A DNA stretch of 64,000 bases from Thelonectria olida. Taxonomy: Eukaryota > Ascomycota > Sordariomycetes > Hypocreales > Nectriaceae. Under the pieces are notes generated by a model that saw only the letters and a program-made list of their open reading frames with translations, searched no databases and had not been told where the DNA came from. The position numbers were made by a program, and so were the translations under genes. The stretch lies in NCBI GenBank assembly GCA_020736575.1, contig JAGPYM010000001.1, forward strand, positions 3,100,001-3,164,000. Direction: 5' to 3'. Positions within the stretch are counted from its first letter, which is position 1. Each line of letters begins with the position of its first letter. This document shows, piece after piece, positions 14,321 through 26,141 of this stretch.

Positions 14321-16975
14321 GATATCAGAGGCAAATTAAGAAGCAGGATTGGTAATCTGCAAAATCTAGAACGCAGACCCGGCGGGCTGACGTCCGGTGG
14401 GCAATGCAACCGTGATTATGAAGTTGATTACGAATCTGGCCCTGGGGTCGATCTCTTTTTAGAATTGTGAAGAAGGAGGCGTACTATGTGGTGCCACGCA
14501 GTTCATAGGCTTGGTGGACGTTTTTGCTCATTTGGGGGCCGTGTAAGCGGGCACTCAAGCGGTCGAAGAGAAGGCATCGTGGCATCGTCCCTATCCCCAA
14601 GTGAAACGCACTGAAACGGCAAAGCAGGTTGAAAGTGGTGTGGGGAGGCCTGTAATTCGTGACTGCTACTCAATGTGCTGCTAAATAGTCCTACGCAGGA
14701 TCGTGGAGTATAGTAGACCAAAGGCTCGAGGCATTAAACCCTCAGGTTTTTTGCCCAATTCCTTTTAAATTAGCAACCCAAAGGACAGCGCGCACTTGTC
14801 CAGCCTCAATCACCCCATTCATCTGCAGTTACGAATGTCCCAAAAGTGGTTGAAACGAACGAACCACACACACCAAGACACACCCCCCTTTCCCTCGCCT
14901 TGTGGCCCGTCCTCTGTTCATCCTTCCCAGCGATCCCCGTGCCAATTTATGTTAAACAGGACCGACGGCACCGCTCGCACAGGGAAACACTTACCCTGCA
15001 CTAGATCCCGCGATCCTTCAGACGGGGGTTTTGCGTTTCTTAAACAGGAAGCAGCCGAGAGTTGGTTCGAGACATGCTTGGGGACCCGGACGATCCTCTC
15101 GCTTCGCCTTAGGATCCGTGTCCTTGGGACTTGGGACTCTTAAGATAGACCCGGGACGGAAAGGCGGAGGGCTAGGATCAACTCCTCGGCATCCTTTGTT
15201 ACTATTAAAGTCTTGGGTGAGAAATGAGCCTAGTGATATACGTGGACGGTGAGAGTCTCAAGGGGTCCACCGACCAAGGATTGAGAACCATCGGGATTGC
15301 GTCTCTAGAGGGCCGTCATTCTTCAATCTTGAGCCGTAGAATCGTATTTTGCGTCTACAGAGGTGACGCTCAGGGGACAGCACATAACGATGCCGAGCTG
15401 GACGGAACGGAACGGAGGTAGAAGCATGTTATGTCTCGCCATCCTCGCTATGTTACAATCAGTCACGAGTCCGACAAGAGCCAGAATACAAATGCCCGGA
15501 ACATGATCAACTCGCCCGATCCAATCTCTAGGCCGTTCGGAGACTCTCATGGGATAGTCGTCAGGATCGAAGAAGGTCCTTTTCCTGCATATCATCTGTC
15601 TGATTTGGGGTTTCCCTAGGAGACCCAAGTTTGATGTTTGACACGCCTTTCTTTTCGCTATGCACACACTCTCTCGGACTGCAACTGGTTGATGGATGCC
15701 AAATTCTGGGCTTCAAGTTGATTCTTGGCTTCCATTCTGATAGCAGGTATGAGAATGGTTTTCCACGAAGAAGCGCGGTGTACCGTACGTCTTGGGTGGC
15801 ACTGGGTTGAAGTTCGTTGATTTAATCTCAGAAAACCACGACCCTCTGACGGCCAATAAGCCCAGAAGCATAGTTAATACACTCTCCCGGATACGAAAAC
15901 CCCGGAGGAGGGTTGTTGGACACTGACTTGCTTCATCCCGTTCTGTGAGTGATGGGGATGCCATTGTCGAAAATTAAGCCCAAGTATAATATGGATCTCT
16001 GCAGGAAGGATGGGAAAGGAACCCAAGGCTCCGAAATGTGCATATAGCTTGGAAGAAAGAGATGAAGTGAAGTGTTGAAGAACTGGTGATGTAAGGGTCT
16101 GCGAAAGCTGACCGAAGATGTGGTAATCAGCGAGATAGATGCGTAGGAGGAACTGATATAGTGAGAAGCTTCTTTCAACCAATGTTAAAAGCAAGGAGTG
16201 AAGCTTTCCGACAACGACCTAATTGCCATGGAATAAATACATGGTGCCCCCCCAAAGGGTTTGGTTGGACACTATGCGAGGCAGCAGCCAATATGAAGAA
16301 ACAGGATGAAGGGCTTTGTGACTGAATGTATTGACCACCTTGATATACACGTGTACTACATAATCCTTAACAAACACCGTTCCCTATGATGCAAGACAAC
16401 CCAATCCAACGCCGAAAACACCCCTCCGATACCCATTCCGCTCCGCGCCTAAAGAGAAACCATTCCCAACATGTCCTCTTCTCTATGCCTCTTCCTCAAC
16501 GTCGCCGTTTGGCAGCCGCCGGCTGTGATGTGAAGGCATGCACGCCTTTTCCTCTGTCTGTCCTCCTCCATCACACCGGCTGTGTCCTCCTTGCCCCATG
16601 TTAAACCCCGCTAAAGCAGAACGCAGCCAAACAGTACAAATCCTGTCCACTAGATAATAAAAGCGTAAGGGGGAAATAATGCAGAGGTGCCTGTCGACTG
16701 CATGTGACCCAATTCTCAAGGTACATGAAACGAAACGCAAAAAAAGGGTGAACCCAGTGGCTGCTGCTGGACCCGAGGGGCCATTTGGACGCAACAAGCT
16801 GGAGGGGTTGCGGGTATCGACGTCGTAGAAATGCTTTTGAATCCGCTTCTTTGCTTTTCCCAGAATACCATCAAAACATATCCGCCCATCCTCCATGAAT
16901 CGCCGTTATGAATGCACAAGGGTGTAGTATTGTCATAAAATGGAGAGAAACGCACTCTTTCATCCTCCCGGCTGT

Positions 16976-18314
16976 TTACATGTTGGAGACGCCAGCCGCG
17001 TTGGGGTCTACAACATTGTCGGAGAGGTTGATGAGCAGCTGGGCGAGACACCTCTTGGTTGCGGCGTCGTCTCGGAGGACAGAGGAGAATGTGGCATCTC
17101 GAAGAGGCTCGGGAAGGCATTGCCGAAGGGCTTCGCGGGCTCGGGCATTGTCGCTGAGGCTGTGAGATGATGTGTTAGCTGTCATCTGCTTGATGGGATC
17201 ATGGAGGTAGCTAGATGGTGGAGCTGGATGGAGTAAAGTCGAGTCTTACCGAAGAAAGCAACGGACAACATGCTTGAGAAGACGAGCCGTCTGAGACTCA
17301 ACTAGTTGAGCAACCATGTTGCTAAGCACCGTGCCAACAGCGTAGAACCGCTCGTACGTGGCGCAAATGTAGTTGAGGCCGTTATCGTCGAGGAGGATCT
17401 TTTGGACGATAAAGATGGCAACCGTCTTGCTCAGTTCGGAGCCCGTCTCCATGATTCTCAGGCACAGAGGAATGATCTCCGTCGTCAAGAGGAAGTTAAT
17501 TACCTCGGAAGAGTCGTTCTTCACAAGGGCGCCAATCACCCCCAAGCTAGTAAGTCGGAGGTACTCGAAAGGGCGAGACTTGGAGGTGGTGTTGAGGAAC
17601 GGGTAGAGGAAAAGAGGAATGTGGGCTATCAAAATTATTAGCTTGAGCAAGTCCTGACACAGTTTGGAGTTTGGAAGATGATATCGACGAACCGTTGAGG
17701 AACAGGGTCCTGGTATCGTTGTGGGAAGCTACGCATTGGAGAAGGGCGAGGGCGTTGCAGACGCGGTTCGATGCGGCAGCGGTGAGCTGGGAGGGGTTGA
17801 GGAGGGTGTAGACGGAGATGATCTCTTGGAGTAAAGATGTCATAACACCTAAAACTAGTCAGTTCGCATTCCTTCACCTTTCCTCGAATCTCGAGTCGAG
17901 CCTGAGCGTTGGGATCGCGAGCGGGGAAGGACACGCACCGAAGGAATGCCATAGGATGAGGGCCAGCTCTGGGACCTGTTCACGCTTCTTACTGAGTTCA
18001 AGAAGAGCAGCCTCACGGGTGTTCTCGTTGAGGAGGTCGGCAATGTAAGCCATAGTACGGCGGTTGTCCTCAGAGACGTTGTCATGGGGCGGTTCCTGGG
18101 CATGGGCGGGGATTTGGTTGCCAACCGAGTTGTGGGCGTTGGCAGTGAGGCGACCAAAGTGCTGCTGCTGGACAGCGGCGGCGGCGGCGGCGGCGGCCTG
18201 CTGTTGTTGCGCATGGGGGTGATGAGCGCCGGACTGCTGGTGCATCCAAGACTGCTCTGCGCCCTGGGGCGTGAACTGGTGGTGTCCGTAGACGTGCGCC
18301 GCGGGCATCATCAT
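16976..18314 (-). CDS. CAF40: CCR4-NOT complex subunit Caf40/Rcd1 (CNOT9 homolog)
   Basis: Armadillo-repeat subunit of the CCR4-NOT deadenylation complex, acting in cytoplasmic mRNA decay and transcription control. Four exons fit in frame: 18314-17939, 17848-17693, 17625-17250 and 17159-16976, giving 363 residues. The core is strikingly close to animal Rcd1, with blocks such as [53 protein letters not shown] and [11 protein letters not shown] in order. The first 75 or so residues are a fungal-style disordered leader rich in His, Gln and Ala, with a poly-Ala run encoded by GCG/GCC repeats. Three consecutive ATGs open the frame, so the exact start among them is uncertain. The neighbour Kin1 is on the same strand but has its own promoter space. 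Confidence 0.93.
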
Positions 18315-19527
18315 GGGCGGTACTTATTGCGAAGGGAGGGTCGGTAGGCGCGGGATAAGAAATGGAGTGGGGAGGAAGAAGGCAGATGATAGTACGGCCT
18401 TTGTGCGCGGTAGGAAGATGTTTGACGATGGTTTGTCGGGCAAGTCAGAGATGCAGAGCTCTGCAGGATCTCGAGAGATTTCGGTTCGGATATGGGGCCG
18501 TCGGGAGCACGAGCACAAGAGGAGGTTGTGCTTGAGAGCGGGCGCAAAAAAAACGAGGGCTAAGGATCGTAACCACGTGAGCTGGAGGGGAGCAGTGAGA
18601 GATTGTCCTCTGGGGGCCGTCAGTCGGACCTGGAAAGAAATCGAGATTGGGCAGCGAAGAGGACAAGTTCTGGATGTTGTTGAGACTGTAGATGCAGTGA
18701 GGGAGAGAGAGCGACGAGAGATTCCATTGTGGTCGTTGCGACCTGGACTGGCACTCGCACTGGGATCACACGCGATTTCTATTGGCTGGGCTACCTCTCC
18801 CCAGCGGAGTCCGACTTCTCGAAAGATGCTAGGTGCGAATAGGAAGTTTGGCCAGCCAAAGCCAACCCAGCCGAGGACCTCCCGCTCGGACCCCTTTCTC
18901 GTATGGTATGGAGGTAGCTCCTAGCCACAAATTCCCCTCCTTTCCAGCCTCACCCTGTGTGGCTTTTGATACCGGCTGAGCCAGCCTTGTTCAGCCTTGT
19001 TGGAGGTACGTATGTAATATCCCGTCTTCAGTGACGTCGGCCTGCACATCAGCCGAGGCAGGCCACGCCACTATCCGTTACCTACATGATGCATGATTCC
19101 TACCTGCCTTACCTCCAAGCTGCGTCTTGTCACATCGTGTGGGCTGGCAAAAGAGCCGGCATGCTCAAGAGAAATGCGTATTGGCACGATAGTAAAAAGT
19201 CCCTCTCCATTTCGCTTCGCTCCATCCTCTTCTCCATCTACCACTTCACTAGGTGTCATTACTACTATATGTGCTCCTCCTGAAACCGTAATATTTCTGC
19301 CCTTTGTAACCCAATGTCTTGCCTCCAATGCCCAGTCTCCTATACAAACAGTATGAAAATCACCTTGGCCCTGCGTTATAATCGCCACCGGGTCACCCTT
19401 GTGAACCAAGACCTGCGGCTCGCGTCTAGCGCCTACGCATCTATCCCAAATGCTTGCGCCAATCTCGCCACGCCGTTCCCTTGCTTGCAGAGAATTATAG
19501 TCGTTTTGCCGCGTTCGCGGGAAGACA
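18315..19527. other. Intergenic, Caf40 promoter and Kin1 3' region
   Basis: Both flanking genes are on the minus strand. The right part should hold the Kin1 3' UTR and the left part the Caf40 promoter and leader. The + strand frame at 18313-18924 is Arg/Gly-rich and matches no family I know. No RNA gene or repeat was seen. Confidence 0.6.
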
Positions 19528-22500
19528 TTACAGTCTAAGGTCACGGAGGATCTGGTCCGCCATGCTCTTGTACTGCCACGTGTTACCAGCCATCCGCTTA
19601 AACTGAATGCCGTGTAGCGATAGTAGGGGGACCTTGACAATGAAGATCTCGAATTCCAGCACCATACTTCCGCCGAGGTCGCTCTGCACATGGGTGCTCG
19701 TCTCTCCCGGCACTCTCCTCGAAGAACCGCCATTTCTCCCAGATACGCTCTCAATCGATGTCTCAGAGTTGGAGTAGCTTCGGTCAGGTCGACCCGGGGT
19801 CCGGGGTGTTGTTGGAGGACGCTCCGAATCCCGGAACTCATCCCGTTCCCGCTCACGGTCCTCCCCTCGTCTGAGAGCTCCAAAGCTGAATCGTCGTCGG
19901 TGTCCAGAGGTCGGGCCAGGACTGCCGAGAGGTTCCTGTACCTTGTGAAGGTCGATACTAGGTGCATGCCGGCAACTGAAACCTCCCTTGATCTCCGTAT
20001 ACTCCACGTTAATCTGGTCAAGAACCCGCTTGATGTCATCGCGGATAGCAGGCACCGACTTGCCAGACGTTGTCGACACACTGAAGAGGCCTTTGAGAAA
20101 GACTGGCTTGGCTAGCTCGGTTTCATCTAGGCGATCTGTTGACACTCCGCTTTGCTCCAACTCCTGGTCCGTCTCCTCGGGGACGTTAGCTTCCTGAGCT
20201 GCCTCCCTTCTCATGCGACGTCGCTGAATACTCTCTCGTCGGGCATGACCGATGGACTTGTCCCTCATGCTGGCCGACCGTGTGTGACCTTGAGATCGAT
20301 GCGAGCTCAGGCTATCTTCGTTCAAGACAGATTGGTCAGACCCGCTGGTCGGCGGTGGTTCCTTGCCGAACCTGACATTGTCGCGTCGCCTCATTTCCGC
20401 CGAGTTCACACTGGTGGAACGGCCAAGCCCGCCTGCTCTTCGCGCACTCTGGCTGCCTCCGGCCGACATAGGAGGGCTGAGGAGGTCACTGTGCTGTGGC
20501 TGGCTGCTGCCAGAGCGGAAACGAGCCTCTTGATCGTCACGATCACGCCGGCCGCGTCGGATACTGAAGCTCTTTCGGGGCGCGAGCGGGGACGGCTCAG
20601 CTGGTGAATGGACTTGCACCATGGGAGGATGGGCTCGGTCCTTGTCCAGACGTTCGGGTTCCCTTCGCTTTCGCGTGCTGAAGCGGCGTAAAAGGCCAGC
20701 CGCAGTACCCTCTTTCTTGACCTGTTCGGTCTTGGGCTCTGGAGGAGGTGATAGTGGAGCTTGCTTGGGAGGTTCGGGCATGTCATCCTCTCCATGAGTG
20801 CGAGCCCGGGGTCGTGTTCGGCCACCCGTTGGCTTTTCACCGGGCATTTCATACGCTGCCGAGTTGGTGTGCGCTTGTTGAGGGGCCACGATCTCGGGTA
20901 GAATCTCTTGTTCCTTGGCCTTCTCGCGTTCCCTCTCGCGTTCCCTCTCCCTCTCCCTCTCCCTCTCCCTTTCTCGTTCCTTTTCCTTCTCCTTCTCCTT
21001 CTCCTTCTCCTTTTCGCGAGCAGCAACCTGTGGGAACATCTCTGCGTGATCTCGATTTTGCTTCTCCTTCACAAGGTAGTAGATAGATAATAGAGGGTTG
21101 TAAGCATTCATCGGATCAGTGCCGATTTGGAGAGCCTCAGTGCTGGGTCCAGTCAGGGTATCACGACTGTTGCCTGAGTTCCTACGCTTGTAAAAGTCAA
21201 ACCCAAAGGGCCTTCTCTTCTCGGCATCTTTGACTGGGATGGGAATCTCCCTTTCTCGCTGGTACAACCTGACGGCTCTCTGATAATCTTCAGACTCAAT
21301 CGTCTTGGTAAGTTGTGCGTGGATTGTTTCGGGAGCACCAAAGTTGAATCCTTGCATAGCATGAATGACCTCTGGCTCGAGGGGGGTCGTGAGGGGCTCA
21401 CGGACGGGGAGATGATTTTCGGGAGGTCCGTTGAAGCCTTTGATCATCCACGGATGATTCAAGACTTCCTGCATGGTAGCTCGCTGTTTGGGATCGGTGA
21501 CGAGCATGCGCGAGAGGAGCTGTTTGCATTCTATCACTATATTAGTACCCCTGATTGTACAACGATGACAAATGGTTAGATGCCTACCACTTGAGAGCCA
21601 GTTGGGATAATCTACAAGACCTCTCTTGATCTTGGCGTGAAGTGCGGGCATGCTTTGGTCGTCAAATGGAACTTTTCCGCAGACGAGGACATAGAGAACA
21701 ATGCCGAAACTCCAGACGTCCACCTCAGGCCCCGTGTAAGCGCGGGCCTGCAACAGTTCCGGAGCAGCAAAGTATAGGCTCCCACAGAAGGTCTTGAGGT
21801 GGCCGCGTGGAGCGAAGAGATTACTTAGACCAAAGTCGATAATCTTGATGTCACCCGTTTTACTGATGAGGATATTCTCAATCTTGAGGTCTCGGTGAAC
21901 AATGCTGTTCCGGTGACAATAGTCTAGGGCGCTAGCGATTTGACGACTGAACTTTCGGGCTTGCTTCTCCTTGAGCTTGCCATGAGAAATAATGTAGTCA
22001 AGCATCTGGCCACCGTTGACGTATTCAAAAAGCATGTACCAATGGTGATTGGTGCGGACGACATCACGGAGGCCACAGATGTTGGGATGGCTCAGGAGAG
22101 TCACAATGGCAGCCTCACGAGCGGTGCGAATCTCCTTGGACTGGTCGGCGCGTTCTTTATCGGCACGGGATTGATGGCCATCGTCGGTCGAGCCACGGGG
22201 GATGATTTTGCAAGCAACCTGCGGAAAAGGGGACGGTTAGCGGTGTGCGCAGAAAGTATCAAGTGCGAGGCTCGATGCGAAAACGTCATCGGATGAGTTA
22301 CAGCAAAGGGGAAGATGGAGAGAATGAGGTCAAAGGCAAGGATAGGAGAACAAAACGAACCTGTTCACTTCCATCCTCCTTTCGGGCCAGCTTCACCTTG
22401 CCCATGCTTCCAGCGCCGATGGTCTTGCCCAATATCCATTTCCCAGATTGGGTCGGGATAATGGTGCGCGACCTGCTTTGCTTGGAGGTGGACGGGCGAG

Positions 22501-23122
22501 GGGCCGAAGGGGCATCGGCGTGGCCATGCTGCTGAGTTTGCGAGGCTGCACCAGCACCATTGTGGGCAGCTGTGGCCGAGGGCGCCATCTCGGAATGGTG
22601 ATTGGTATTGTTGTTGGTATTGTTGTTGGTATTATAGTGGTGGTTGGAGCGAGTGCTGCTTTGTCGTTGGGGCCGCGAGGGATCGGGGCCCCTTGCCGGG
22701 GGCGGTGGGCGGTCTCTGCTGGAGCTTCGTTTGGAGGAGTGGTGTGCGGAGGCGGTTAAATGCGATGAGTCGTAGTCATTTTGGGACGCAGCCTGGGTCT
22801 GTGGTTGGCGGACGGAGGAGGAAGTGCGGCGGTGATGATGGGGGATGTTGGAGTTCGCGATGGAACCGTTTCGCGAATGCGAGTGTGAGGAAGAAAGCTG
22901 GCGAGTGTGGTGGTGGTGTTGGGCGGGAGAAAGCGTGGAGGAGGGAGGAGGAGCTGGTGCAGCACTTGCACTGCCAGCGCCAGAAGCAGCACCGGTGACA
23001 GCCAGCGGCGGGGGCCTTCCTGAACGGGTCGAGCGGGTTGAACGGGTTGAGTAGCTCCGTGATGGCGGCTCTCGCGAAGAGAGATCAGCGGCAGCGACAG
23101 AAGACGCCGTTCTGGTGCTCAT
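19528..23122 (-). CDS. KIN1: Serine/threonine protein kinase Kin1 (MARK/PAR-1 family)
   Basis: Membrane-associated polarity kinase; fungal Kin1 proteins control exocytosis, septation and cell polarity. Exons 23122-22361, 22218-21588 and 21530-19528 join in frame to about 1131 residues. After a disordered Ser/Arg/His/Asn-rich leader of about 230 residues, the kinase domain starts with the glycine loop GAGSMG and shows HRDLKIEN, DFGLSN and the APE-like AAPELL. The long middle region is disordered and includes a run of alternating Glu-Lys and Glu-Arg pairs. The C-terminus ends in a KA1-type phospholipid-binding domain (EFEIFIVKVPLLSLHGIQF through to the end). The start chosen is the first ATG leading into the Ser/Thr/Arg-rich leader; an upstream in-frame codon at 23191 lies in leader-like repeat DNA. 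Confidence 0.93.
20925..21022 (-). repeat. In-frame (EK)n(ER)n-coding repeat in Kin1
   Basis: On the + strand this reads as tandem CTCTCC/CTTCTC hexamers. In Kin1 it encodes about 35 residues of alternating Glu-Lys then Glu-Arg, expected to form a highly charged single alpha helix between the kinase and KA1 domains. Confidence 0.85.
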
Positions 23123-26100
23123 TATTATGGCGTTGGATGCGCTGTGAATGTAATGCGATGTAATGTAATGTAAGGTGCGTTGTATTCGCAAGTCGTTTCA
23201 GCGACTGCTGCTGTGTGGGCTGCGCTGGGCCGTGATGCTGGCTTTCCCGCTGTAGTGATGGTCTGCCCCAGATGAAGTGGGTTCTGCTGGCGTACTTCGT
23301 ACTCCCTACGTACTCGCTTGTACCAGGTCTAGAGTGTATCCCTAGGAAAGGTATGATGGATCCCTTTCGTTGGCAGCCAAAAAACCTGGAATAAGTCCAG
23401 TAGTACTGTAGTGGGCGGGCGGAACAGGTGGGGAGCGTGCGAGCCGGTGAAGGCCTGCAATGGAAGCCTGTCCAGGGGGTTAATCGTCGTGGAAATGAGG
23501 AAGGGCGGCGCAAAGTAGCGAAACGACCGACGACAGCAACGACAGCCGAACGACGGGAGGGGGAGGGGAGAGAGAGAGGAGAAGAAGGAAGTAAAAGAAG
23601 AGACGAGCTGAGAAAGTGAGAGAAAAAAAATCCCATATATCCAACAGCCATGAGTCGCAAGCTGGGGGGCCGGGAAAATGACCTTCTACTGGCGAACAAG
23701 GAACTCCATACCTGTATCTATCTTGGGATCCATCCACTTAGTGGACGCTTGGTGCCAGGTCCCAGCGGATGGATGCAGCTGCGCTTGTCTAGGATGTGCC
23801 TGGCTGCGCGCGCAACGCCGCCGCGAGCTCTCAAGCCGACTTGCCTGGAGTGACTTGTGAGGTCGGTCTCTCTACAACTGAGCTCGTGGACTCAATCCAT
23901 ACGCATACAAACGTCCGGCAGCTAACACGCCCGGCGCTCAGTTCCAGACCTCCCGCTCTCCTGTGCTTTGGCCCTCTTTGACCTTCTTTGTTCAACCCCC
24001 TGACGACACCATCCCGTCTTTCAACCTGGAAGCTCCCAATGGACGGACCAAAGTGCAGTGCCTTGGTTCCCGCATGCGCACTAACGGCAGACTGAGGGAC
24101 AGAGTCTAGATACTTCAGCTTACTAGCCAGCCACGCCAATTGTCTCGGTACCTGGGCGTGCATGCGTGTTTTCTCCTTGGTGGCTTGCAGCCAGATGCTG
24201 TATCTGTCTAACGGCCTCAAACGACGAGCACGACAGTCGCCTACTTTGTGGCACCCAGCTGGAAAGGAGTCAGCCGAGAATCCCACCAATAGTTCCAATA
24301 CCTCGTCTTTTCCCCCCTTTCATTACGCCCCTTTATTGCTCTTAGGCCGCATGTACTTCGTACCTTCGCAGCACCTTTCTTTTCCCTCTATAGCACCGTT
24401 CGACTCAACGAGTGAGCGATCTTGAAGTGGGTATTCGCAGATGGGCAAATTTAGGTGGCTTGAGGGGCTGGGAACAAGGGACTAAGGAACTGGGGTTAGT
24501 AGAAGTGAGATCGGGCACCCATTTGCTTGATGTCGGGATGGAGTCCTAGAGATGCACGGCCACAAGCATGGCCCTCTCATTCTCCCTGAGAAGAGCGCCC
24601 TTTGCACCTCGGTATTCATCACGTAGAGATGCTTCACGTCTATGCACTAATCGAGAATGGCTGCTGTTCGTACTCGTGGCAGGCCTGGTAGATATCCAGA
24701 CGAGCGTCGTGTTCGCTCTCTATTATTAGTGAGCACATATGTACGATATATGTACGCATGTAGGAAGCACACGCGCACACATAACCGTCGATCCCCTGGT
24801 GTGATGTGATGTGATGCAATGCGATGCCCATGCCGTGCCGCCAAGTTAGGGTGTGGCACATACGTGTACGTCAGTGTGCGGCGTCTGAATGTCTTTGTGA
24901 AAGCGAACATGTGCAAATATCAGGTTTTGAAACGATAACGACGACAACGATTGGAATAACCCTCGGCTGATGAGTGCCCATTCAAAAGGGGGGGAGATGC
25001 CAAGTCTGCCTCTCCCTCGTGTCTTCCCCCTCTGTCCTCCCTCGCTCCGTTTTTCGGCTGGCGCTTCTATAATAAGTTACTGGATGCCTAGGTTAAGGTA
25101 GATAGCTGCTACTTGAAAATACATAGACTACTATGTATATGACCTGTCTTCTGTTACCTCGTACGAAGTGCACAGGACGAAAGTAAGGGTCATGTAAGGC
25201 ACCGCGCGGGGATGCACAGCTCACCCAAGGATCTCTCCCACAATTGACCGCGGATTCTCCTGGTTCGCAATGGGTCTTCCCTGCATATCATCACGGTATC
25301 CTCCATCAGGACAAGGGCAAGAAGGGTCCAGACGAGAGAGCGAATATTGATCCCACCGCTGAGAGGGCTCGGGAAGCCAAGGGCCACCCATGACAGGCCT
25401 TGAGCCACAGGCCATGTTCCCGTATTCGGTGGTGGAGCTCATCAGTCAACCAGGGGGCTTTGTGTCTTGGCTGGTTATTGACGAGCCAGCAGAGCCTAGA
25501 AGCCAACGTGCTTGCACCATTTTTATCGTCATGGCTGACGACAACCGCTGGAGCTTGTGTTACTGGACGGTAGATTGTGTGTGTTCGTACTTGGTACTCA
25601 CGCTGTATACGCTCTTCGGCCGGCTCGTTTGGAGAGTCGATGTATTCTCATCAGATGGGTACAATAACCGGCACCCTTGCTGAGCTTGCTAATATTTAGT
25701 AGACATGTCGACTTCTCGCTCACGTCGAGAGCGACGTCTGCAGTCATCTTGTATTCAAATGCCCTGTCAACCCCTCTCCAAACTTGTGCACTCCTTCCCA
25801 CTCTTTGATAGAACCACGGGTTGCGGCGTCTTCCCTGTCAGTCGTAGGCGTAGCTTATCTCAAAGACGGAACGTGTCGACCATGATATGGATTTCGTTGG
25901 ACGGGAGTAGTGAGCTGCAAGATGACAACCTGCCAATCTGGATGCCTTATCGATAAGACCCACTATAAACCTGTCAACGACAACCTGAGCTACGTTTGGT
26001 CATAGCTCGCGGAAGCACTTTAACTTGTCCATCGCATTGAACACGACAGTTCAGACCTACATCCATTCCCCTCTCCAGACTCTCACTCGATGCGCTTATA

Positions 26101-26141
26101 CGACCAAAACTGTCGCGCAAAACTCCCAATACCATAGCCCC
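23123..26141. other. Intergenic, 3 kb between Kin1 and the G-patch gene
   Basis: Divergent promoter region. It contains GTAAT-type repeats (about 23146-23174), TGATG repeats (about 24800-24826) and three GTACTTCGTAC-like motifs (near 23292, 24353 and 25160). No reading frame here looks genuine. Confidence 0.6.
24800..24826. repeat. TGATG pentanucleotide repeat
   Basis: Imperfect tandem GTGAT/GCGAT units in intergenic DNA. Confidence 0.7.

Larger units (their letters stand above)
1..16975. other. Gene-poor region of about 17 kb
   Basis: No reading frame here resembles a protein family I know. The longest frames, up to about 194 codons, are low-complexity, arginine/serine/proline-rich products of GC-rich DNA, overlap each other on both strands and lack exon-like continuity. 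The stretch contains microsatellites (TACA near 2.47 kb, GGCTG near 2.79 kb, CAG near 14.3 kb), mixed A/C homopolymers near 12.76 kb, recurring GTACTTCGTAC-like motifs and pyrimidine-rich tracts near 11.9-13.7 kb that look like transcribed leader. Its right edge is the 3' end of the Caf40 gene. It may be the regulatory or leader region of a gene beyond the left edge, a host of non-coding RNA, or decayed DNA. Tiny multi-exon genes could have been missed. Confidence 0.6.

Noticed and set aside
15061..15075. B-box-like GGTTCGAGAC
   Set aside because: The last B-box bases do not match and no A-box or cloverleaf is found upstream.
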